Below the pieces are notes generated by a model. That model did not search any database, had not been told where the DNA came from, and saw only the letters and a program-made list of their open reading frames with translations. Of a DNA stretch of 64,000 bases, positions 58,668-64,000 are shown one piece after another. Positions within the stretch are counted from its first letter, which is position 1, and every line of letters begins with the position of its first letter. Location: assembly GCA_018267055.1 (NCBI GenBank), contig JAFDZF010000014.1, positions 1 through 64,000 on the forward strand, in the 5' to 3' direction. A program made the translations under genes and the position numbers. The DNA comes from Bacteroidota bacterium. GTDB lineage: Bacteria; Bacteroidota; Bacteroidia; Flavobacteriales_F; PHOS-HE28.

Positions 58668-59174
58668 ATGTCCACGTTCGAGTTCCAGCAGCAACTGATC
58701 GGCCTTCACCACCAGCTCTACTACTTCGCCCTGAGCCTGACGCGGGACCGGGAGAACGCATCCGACCTGGTGCAGGAGAGCATCCTGCGGGCGCTCACCT
58801 ACCGCGACAAGTTCCGCGACAACACCAACTTCAAGGCGTGGCTGTACACGATCGTGAAGAACACCTTCATCAACGGCCATCGGCGGAACAAGCGCACCGA
58901 TGCCTTGATGGGCCGCGTGGAGCGTGAGCGCGCCACCGTGAGCCGCGTGGAGACGCCGGCCACCGCCGAATCCACCGTCCGCATGGGCGAGATCCAGGGC
59001 GCCCTGGGCAGGCTGGAGGACATCTTCCGCCAACCCTTCGAGATGCACCACGACGGGTATAAGTACCACGAGATCGCCGAGCATCTGGAGATCCCCGTGG
59101 GCACCGTCAAGAGCCGCATCCACCAGGCCCGGCACCGGCTGATGGGCATGCTGTCCGACGGCCCGTACAACTGA
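58668..59174 (+). CDS. ECF-type RNA polymerase sigma factor
   Basis: This 168-residue protein has region 2 (LTRDRENASDLVQESILRAL, then NFKAWLYTIVKNTFINGHRR) and region 4 (FEMHHDGYKYHEIAEHLEIP, VGTVKSRIHQARHRLMGML). ATG 58668 (MSTFEFQQQLIGLHHQ) is chosen. It lies 45 bp before crtI. ECF sigma factors commonly control carotenoid genes in response to light or singlet oxygen, so regulation of the crt cluster is a reasonable inference. No anti-sigma gene is adjacent. Confidence 0.9.
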   Translation: MSTFEFQQQLIGLHHQLYYFALSLTRDRENASDLVQESILRALTYRDKFRDNTNFKAWLYTIVKNTFINGHRRNKRTDALMGRVERERATVSRVETPATAESTVRMGEIQGALGRLEDIFRQPFEMHHDGYKYHEIAEHLEIPVGTVKSRIHQARHRLMGMLSDGPYN

Positions 59175-59204
59175 TCCCTCCCGATAGGCGCATCGCGCGC
59201 GGAG

Positions 59205-59212
59205 TACCTTGC
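59205..59212 (+). promoter_or_regulatory. -7-like promoter box of crtI
   Basis: TACCTTGC lies 7 nt before the crtI ATG at 59220. The last two bases depart from the consensus, so it is a weak match. Confidence 0.35.
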
Positions 59213-59219
59213 CCGGGGA

Positions 59220-60698
59220 ATGGGCAAGCGCTGCGTGGTCATCGGTTCCGGCTTCGCCGGGTTGGCGGGTGCCGCAGTGCTGGCACAGGCCGGCCTCGAC
59301 GTCACCATCGTGGAACGGAACGCCACGCCGGGCGGCCGGGCGCGCACGTGGACCGCGGACGGCTTCACCTTCGACATGGGGCCCAGCTTCTACTGGATGC
59401 CCGAGGTGTTCGACCGGTTCTTTGCCCGCTTCGGGCACCGCACCGCGGACCAGTACCGGCTGGTGCGCCTGGACCCGTCCTACCGCGTGATCTTCGGCCG
59501 GGATGACGCCTGGTCGCTCCCCGCCGGCACAGCGGCCGTGGCCCGCCTGTTCGAAGCCGAGGAACCCGGCGCCGCGGCCGCCTTGGGGCGGTACCTGCAG
59601 GAAGCACAGGCGAAGTACGACCTCGGCATGGGCGACCTCGTCCACCGTCCGTCATTGAGCTGGGCCGAATACGCCCGTCCCCGCGTGCTCACGGGGCTGA
59701 TGCGCACTACGGTGTTCCGCTCCTTCCGCACCCACGTGCGGCGCCACTTCCGGAGCGAGCGCATCCGGCGGGTGATGGAGTTCCCGGCGCTCTTCCTTGG
59801 CGCTTCGCCGCAGCGCACGCCAGCGCTCTACAGCCTGATGAGCCATGCCGACATCGCGCTGGGCACCTGGTACCCGATGGGCGGCATGGGCCGCGTGGTG
59901 GATGCCTTCGCGCGCCTGGCGCAGGAGCAGGGGGCGGTGCTGCGAACGAACGAGGCCGTTCACCACATCCGGGTGGCGGACGGCCGGGTCGTGGGCGTCG
60001 ACACCGCCAATGGCCCCATCGACGCGGACATCGTGCTGGCCACCGCCGACCACCACCACGTGGAGACGGCCCTGCTGGAACCCGGACAACGCATGTACGA
60101 CGAGCGGTACTGGGCTTCGCGCACCATGGCCCCCAGTGTCCTGCTCTTCTTCCTCGGCCTGGACCGCCGCCTGGAACAGCTGGCCCACCACACGCTCTTC
60201 TTCGACGCATCGCTCGACGCGCACATCGCGGCCATCCATGAGCGCCGCACCGGACCGGAACGGCCCCTCTTCCATGTGAGCCGCACCTCCGCCACGGATC
60301 CCTCCGTGGCCCCGCCCGGTGGCGATGCCCTGGTGGTGCTGATCCCCATCGCCAGCGGGTCGCCCGACGACGAGGCCCTGCGCGCGCGTTACTTCACCCG
60401 CGTGATGGACCGCATGACGGAGCACCTGGGCATCGACCCGCGCCCGCACATCGTGGTGCAGCGGAGCTACGGGGTGAACGACCTCGCCCACGACCACAAC
60501 GCCTACCTCGGCAACGCGTACGGCCTGGCCAGCACCCTGCGCCAGACCGGCCCCGGGCGGCCGCGCATGAAAAGCCGAAAGGTGGCGGGGCTGTACCACG
60601 CCGGCCAGCTGAACGTGCCCGGTCCGGGCGTGCCGCCCGCCATCATCAGCGGGCAGGTGGCGGCGGACCTCATCCTCCGCGAACACGCCGGGGCATGA
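59220..60698 (+). CDS. crtI: Phytoene desaturase
   Basis: This 492-residue FAD enzyme converts phytoene to lycopene. The N-terminal Rossmann motif VVIGSGFAGLAGAAVLAQAG and RNATPGGRARTW bind FAD. The C-terminal GLYHAGQLNVPGPGVPPAII is the hallmark of bacterial CrtI. Middle motifs (TFDMGPSFYWMPEVF, YPMGGMGRVVDAFARL) fit. It overlaps crtB by 4 bp (ATGA) and opens the carotenoid cluster. Confidence 0.95.
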   Translation: MGKRCVVIGSGFAGLAGAAVLAQAGLDVTIVERNATPGGRARTWTADGFTFDMGPSFYWMPEVFDRFFARFGHRTADQYRLVRLDPSYRVIFGRDDAWSLPAGTAAVARLFEAEEPGAAAALGRYLQEAQAKYDLGMGDLVHRPSLSWAEYARPRVLTGLMRTTVFRSFRTHVRRHFRSERIRRVMEFPALFLGASPQRTPALYSLMSHADIALGTWYPMGGMGRVVDAFARLAQEQGAVLRTNEAVHHIRVADGRVVGVDTANGPIDADIVLATADHHHVETALLEPGQRMYDERYWASRTMAPSVLLFFLGLDRRLEQLAHHTLFFDASLDAHIAAIHERRTGPERPLFHVSRTSATDPSVAPPGGDALVVLIPIASGSPDDEALRARYFTRVMDRMTEHLGIDPRPHIVVQRSYGVNDLAHDHNAYLGNAYGLASTLRQTGPGRPRMKSRKVAGLYHAGQLNVPGPGVPPAIISGQVAADLILREHAGA

Positions 60699-61522
60699 AC
60701 ACGATGGCCCTGTACGATGCGGTATGCCGGACGGCCAACGGCCAGGTGGTGCGCGGCTACAGCACCACCTTCTCCCTGGGCATCCGCCTGCTCGACCGCC
60801 GGTACCGCGCGCCGATCAAGGCCATCTACGGCTTCGTGCGCTTCGCCGACGAGATCGTGGACACCTTCCATGGCCATGACCAGCCTGCGCTCCTGGCCCG
60901 CTTCGCAGAGGACACCGACCGCGCGATCGCCGAAGGCATCAGCCTGAACCCGGTGCTGCACAGCTTCCAGCAGGTCGTGCACCGTTATGGGATCGCACCC
61001 GCCTGGATCGCCGCCTTTTTCCGGAGCATGCGCATGGACCTGCAGCGCCGCGAGCACGATACCGAGAGCTTCGCCGCCTACGTGCAGGGCTCCGCGGAAG
61101 CGGTGGGCCTGATGTGCCTGGCCGTGCTCGCCGATGGGGACCACGCCCTGCAGGAACGGCTGCGGCCGGCAGCGCAACGCCTGGGCGCCGCCTACCAGAA
61201 GATCAATTTCCTGCGCGACCTCCGCGACGACCGCGATGCATTGGGGCGGAGCTACTTCCCCGCCTTCGGCCCGGGCGCGAAACAGCGCGTGGAGGCGGAT
61301 ATCAGGGCCGACCTGGAGGCGGCCCTGGACGGCATACGCGCCCTGCCGCGCGGGGCCCGCTTCGGGGTGTACATGACCTATGTGTACTACCGTGCGCTCC
61401 TGCGGAAGATCCAGCTGGCCCCGCTGGACCGCCTGCTGGCCCAGCGCATCCGGCTCACGGACCGGCGCAAGTTCTCCCTGCTCACCGCGGGCTACCTCCG
61501 CCACCGGACCGGCCTGCTCTGA
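60695..61522 (+). CDS. crtB: Phytoene synthase
   Basis: This 275-residue prenyltransferase joins two geranylgeranyl diphosphates. The two Asp-rich motifs are present: YGFVRFADEIVDTFHG and YQKINFLRDLRDDRDALGRS. The N-terminal YSTTFSLGIRLLDRRYRAPI is typical. ATG 60695 overlaps the crtI stop, so the pair is translationally coupled. idi follows 5 bp later. Confidence 0.95.
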   Translation: MNTMALYDAVCRTANGQVVRGYSTTFSLGIRLLDRRYRAPIKAIYGFVRFADEIVDTFHGHDQPALLARFAEDTDRAIAEGISLNPVLHSFQQVVHRYGIAPAWIAAFFRSMRMDLQRREHDTESFAAYVQGSAEAVGLMCLAVLADGDHALQERLRPAAQRLGAAYQKINFLRDLRDDRDALGRSYFPAFGPGAKQRVEADIRADLEAALDGIRALPRGARFGVYMTYVYYRALLRKIQLAPLDRLLAQRIRLTDRRKFSLLTAGYLRHRTGLL

Positions 61523-61527
61523 CCCCC

Positions 61528-62058
61528 ATGCATCCGCACAGCGAGGAACTGGTGGTGTTGGTGGACGAGCAGGACGAGCCGCTGGGCATCCTGGGCAAGC
61601 TGGAGGCGCACCGCCAAGGCCTGCTGCACCGCGCCTTCAGCGTGTTCCTGTTCGATGGGGAAGGGCGGCTGCTCCTGCAGCAGCGGGCGCTGGGCAAATA
61701 CCACAGCGGCGGCCTCTGGACGAACACCTGCTGCAGCCATCCCCGTCCCGGTGAACCGGTGCGGCAGGCCGCCGAGCGCCGGTGCCGGGAAGAGATGGGC
61801 ATCCGCTGCATCCTGGAGGAGCGCTTCTCGTTCATCTACCGCGCCGAGCTGGCCGACGGCCTCATCGAGCACGAGTTCGACCACGTGCTGTTCGGGCGCT
61901 TCGATGGAACGCCACGGCCCGATCCGCAGGAGGTGATGGCCACCACCTGGGTCCACCGCGATGCCCTGGGTGCGGAACTGCACGGAACACCCGAACGCTT
62001 CACCGCCTGGCTGCACCGGTGCTGGCCGGAGATCGCCCGTCACTGGCCTCCCCGATGA
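61528..62058 (+). CDS. idi: Isopentenyl-diphosphate delta-isomerase, type I
   Basis: This 176-residue Nudix-fold enzyme interconverts IPP and DMAPP. Catalytic Cys lies in LWTNTCCSHPRPGE, the Nudix-like helix in RQAAERRCREEMGI, and catalytic Glu in ADGLIEHEFDHVLFG. Start ATG 61528 (MHPHSEELVVLVDEQ) is the first conserved one. It supplies the precursor balance for carotenoid synthesis and overlaps the photolyase gene by 4 bp. Confidence 0.95.
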   Translation: MHPHSEELVVLVDEQDEPLGILGKLEAHRQGLLHRAFSVFLFDGEGRLLLQQRALGKYHSGGLWTNTCCSHPRPGEPVRQAAERRCREEMGIRCILEERFSFIYRAELADGLIEHEFDHVLFGRFDGTPRPDPQEVMATTWVHRDALGAELHGTPERFTAWLHRCWPEIARHWPPR

Positions 62059-63374
62059 GCCAGCGTCCCGCCATCGCCGTGCATTGGTTCCGCCGGGACC
62101 TCCGCCTGGAGGACAACCACGGCCTCTTCCGCGCACTGACGGAGCACGGCCGGGTATTGCCGCTCTTCATCTTCGACACGGCGATCCTGGACCGGCTGGA
62201 GGACAAGGCCGATCGTCGGGTGGACCTGATCCACCGCACGCTGGGGGACCTGAAACGGAAGCTGGAAGCCGCCGGCAGCAGCCTCCTGGTGGAACACGGT
62301 GACCCGGAAACCATCTGGACCCGGCTCGTGCAGCGGTACCGCATCACCGCCGTAACGGCCGCACGCGACCATGAGCCCTACGGACGCAAGCGCGACGCGG
62401 CGGTCCACGCGCTCCTTCAACGCCATGGCATCCCTTTCCGGACCTACAAGGACATCAGCATCTTCGAGCGCGATGAGGTGGTGAAGGACGATGGGCGGCC
62501 GTATTCCGTCTTCACGCCCTACAGCCGCAAGTGGAAAGCCCTCTTCACGCCGGACCACGCGAAGGCCTTCCCGAGCGAGACCGGCCTGGACGCCCTGTTC
62601 CCCTCGGATCCCTTGCCGTTCCCCTCGCTCCGCGCCCTCGGCTTCCAGCCGACGGACCTCGTCGTTCCCCGCCCCGTCCTCACCCCACGATCGCTCCAGG
62701 CGTACCACCGCACCCGGGACCTCCCCGGCCTGGCGGACGGTACTTCCCATATGAGCACGCACCTGCGGTTCGGGCTGGTGAGCGTCCGGGAACTGGTGCG
62801 GCAGGCACTGCGCCACAGCCCGGTCTACCTCAACGAATTGATCTGGCGGGAGTTCTTCATGCAGATCCTCTGGCATTTTCCGCACGTGGAGCATGGTCCG
62901 TTCCGGCCTGCCTTCGACAGGATCGCCTGGCGGAACGACGAGGCGCACTTCCAGGCATGGTGCGAGGGGCGCACGGGCTACCCCTTGGTGGACGCAGGAA
63001 TGCGAGAATTGAACGCCACCGGCCTCATGCACAACCGGGTCCGCATGGTCACGGCCAGCTTCCTGACCAAGCACCTCCTGACAGATTGGCGGTGGGGCGA
63101 GGCTTATTTCGCGCAAAAGCTGCTGGACTTCGAGCTGAGCAGCAATAATGGCAATTGGCAGTGGGCCAGCGGAAGCGGCTGTGATGCGGTGCCGTGGTTC
63201 CGCATCTTCAATCCAGCCCTGCAGATCCAGCGGTTCGATCCCTCGTTAACGTATGTTAATCGGTGGGTGGAAGAATACGGTGGTACGAACTATGCATCGC
63301 CGATCGTCGTTCACAAGGAGGCTCGCCACCAAGCCCTACAGGCCTACAAGCAAGGAATGGCCGGGGTGGAATGA
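62055..63374 (+). CDS. phrB: Deoxyribodipyrimidine photolyase / cryptochrome family
   Basis: This 439-residue protein begins AVHWFRRDLRLEDNHGLF (photolyase domain), with an FAD-binding C-terminal half: STHLRFGLVSVRELV, WREFFMQILWHFPHVE, TGYPLVDAGMRELNATGLMH, and NWQWASGSGCDAVPWFRIFN. The layout fits a class I CPD photolyase, though cryptochrome-like members are hard to exclude by eye. It overlaps idi (ATGA), tying light-driven DNA repair to carotenoid expression. Confidence 0.92.
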   Translation: MSQRPAIAVHWFRRDLRLEDNHGLFRALTEHGRVLPLFIFDTAILDRLEDKADRRVDLIHRTLGDLKRKLEAAGSSLLVEHGDPETIWTRLVQRYRITAVTAARDHEPYGRKRDAAVHALLQRHGIPFRTYKDISIFERDEVVKDDGRPYSVFTPYSRKWKALFTPDHAKAFPSETGLDALFPSDPLPFPSLRALGFQPTDLVVPRPVLTPRSLQAYHRTRDLPGLADGTSHMSTHLRFGLVSVRELVRQALRHSPVYLNELIWREFFMQILWHFPHVEHGPFRPAFDRIAWRNDEAHFQAWCEGRTGYPLVDAGMRELNATGLMHNRVRMVTASFLTKHLLTDWRWGEAYFAQKLLDFELSSNNGNWQWASGSGCDAVPWFRIFNPALQIQRFDPSLTYVNRWVEEYGGTNYASPIVVHKEARHQALQAYKQGMAGVE

Positions 63375-63407
63375 TGGAACCAACTGACGATCAAAAGATT
63401 AAAGAAA

Positions 63408-63569
63408 ATGCCACGTAAAAAGCCCCAGCTCATCCTCACCCAGCCGGTGAAGGTGGGTGTCAAAGCCATCAAAGTGAGGTTGGATGCCCGAACGGTCATC
63501 ACCCTCTCCGATCTGAAGAAGCTGGCGTTCTGGAAGGAGCGCTACCCGCACGCGGTCGTCATCAGCTGA
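63408..63569 (+). CDS. Small basic protein, 53 residues
   Basis: A short frame begins at ATG 63408 after an A-rich leader and ends at 63569. The sequence MPRKKPQLILTQPVKVGVKA, then IKVRLDARTVITLSDLKKLA and FWKERYPHAVVIS, has two probable strands and a helix. Codon use matches the neighbours. It starts 33 bp after the photolyase stop in the same direction and may be co-transcribed. No family is recognised. Confidence 0.5.
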   Translation: MPRKKPQLILTQPVKVGVKAIKVRLDARTVITLSDLKKLAFWKERYPHAVVIS

Positions 63570-63585
63570 TCGCCGTCACCGTACC

Positions 63586-63642
63586 ACGCACCAGGCGCGT
63601 ACCACGTCCCATCCATGGGCTTGTGGTACGCGCCTGGTGCGT
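63586..63642. repeat. Perfect 20-bp inverted repeat
   Basis: The arms 63586-63605 and 63623-63642 are exact reverse complements separated by 17 nt, which themselves contain CCCATCCATGGG. No T tract follows. It lies in the 114-bp gap between the 53-residue gene and crtZ, so it may terminate transcription or act as a protein-binding or RNA-processing site. Confidence 0.65.
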
Positions 63643-63666
63643 TCAGGCCCCGCAGGCCGCGCTGCC

Positions 63667-63674
63667 TAGTTTTG
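63667..63674 (+). promoter_or_regulatory. -7 promoter box of crtZ
   Basis: TAGTTTTG fully matches TAnnTTTG and ends 9 nt before the crtZ ATG. Confidence 0.55.
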
Positions 63675-63683
63675 CGAAGCATC

Positions 63684-64000
63684 ATGGACGCCTGGACGAT
63701 CATCCCCGTCGTGCTGCTGGCCTTCGTCGCCATGGAAGGCGTGGCCTGGGCCACCCATAAGTATGTGATGCACGGGTCGCTCTGGCGCCTGCACAGCGAC
63801 CACCACCGGAAGGACCACGGCGGCTTCTGGGAACGCAACGACCTCTTCTTCCTGGTCTTCGCCCTGCCCTCCATGACCCTGTTCGTCGTGGGCGCACGCA
63901 CGGGACCGGCCGCCCCCTGGGGCTGGATCGGCCTGGGCATCCTGCTCTATGGCGTGGCCTACGCCGTCGTGCATGAGGGGTTCATCCACCGGCGCATCCC
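63684..64000 (+). CDS. crtZ: Beta-carotene 3-hydroxylase (3' end beyond window)
   Basis: The first 105 codons are present. The protein is a fatty-acid-hydroxylase-type membrane enzyme with the di-iron His clusters THKYVMHG, RLHSDHHRKDHGG, and a later VVHEGFIHRR, matching CrtZ. It would hydroxylate the beta-ionone ring to give zeaxanthin-type pigments. Its own -7 box lies 9 nt upstream. Lycopene cyclase (crtY) is not in the window. Confidence 0.9.
   Translation, partial: MDAWTIIPVVLLAFVAMEGVAWATHKYVMHGSLWRLHSDHHRKDHGGFWERNDLFFLVFALPSMTLFVVGARTGPAAPWGWIGLGILLYGVAYAVVHEGFIHRRI

Noticed and set aside
1-64000. CRISPR arrays, rRNA genes or insertion sequences
   Set aside because: No regularly spaced direct repeats, rRNA sequence or transposase-like frame was seen. 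The only mobile element is the tRNA-Val island.

Overview
The window is GC-rich bacterial DNA from the Bacteroidota. It looks like a Flavobacteriales-type lineage with unusually high GC. The evidence is a type IX secretion (T9SS) locus (PorV, PorU, a PorP/SprF protein, GldJ), a T9SS cargo protein with a C-terminal sorting domain, an ExbB/ExbD/TonB cluster, the absence of obvious Shine-Dalgarno sequences, and a recurrent TAnnTT(T/C)G promoter box just upstream of start codons.

Layout. 1-6.7 kb: the end of a secreted PKD-repeat cargo protein; an ECF sigma factor overlapping a protein that joins an inner-membrane anchor to an outer-membrane barrel; an exported-looking pyrophosphatase; a second ECF sigma operon with three small membrane proteins, one of them His/Cys-rich. 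6.7-20.8 kb: housekeeping and accessory genes (pheT, lysoplasmalogenase, recG, a methyltransferase, an antiporter, a class III nucleotide cyclase, pyruvate dehydrogenase E2 and E1-alpha with a lipoprotein between them, cdd, a VTC-type polyphosphate polymerase with DUF4956). 20.8-30.9 kb: ispF, porV, porU, a porP-like gene, gldJ and murF. 30.9-37.8 kb: acyl-CoA dehydrogenase, anmK, an amino-acid dehydrogenase, ExbB/ExbD/TonB and folC.

37.8-57.2 kb is a roughly 19.3-kb integrated element. It is bounded by 48-bp perfect direct repeats: the right copy is the 3' end of an intact tRNA-Val(CAC) gene and the left copy is a tRNA remnant. A tyrosine recombinase lies just inside the left end. The left half of the element looks less GC-rich than the chromosome. 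It holds a helix-turn-helix protein, a replication-initiator-like protein, a frameshifted secreted protein, a HicB-like antitoxin with an unusual partner, and two tandem secreted paralogues. The right half is one long minus-strand metal-export operon of nine genes: a His-rich small protein, a CzcA-TolC fusion, a CzcB adaptor with a His-rich insertion, a P1B ATPase with DKTRT in place of DKTGT, an MgtC-like protein, an HXXEE membrane protein, a CxGxC small protein, a CDVCG outer-membrane protein and an MbnP-like lipoprotein.

57.2-64 kb returns to the chromosome: tRNA-Val(CAC) and tRNA-Val(TAC), a GT87-like membrane protein, an ECF sigma factor, and a tight carotenoid/light cluster (crtI, crtB, idi, photolyase, a 53-residue protein, and crtZ cut by the window end).

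The best candidates for something new are the mobile nine-gene metal operon with its poorly characterised small proteins, the HicB-linked putative toxin, the His/Cys-rich ECF operon at 5.2-6.7 kb, and the near-leaderless promoter layout. All functions are read from sequence motifs and gene order; no database search was run.
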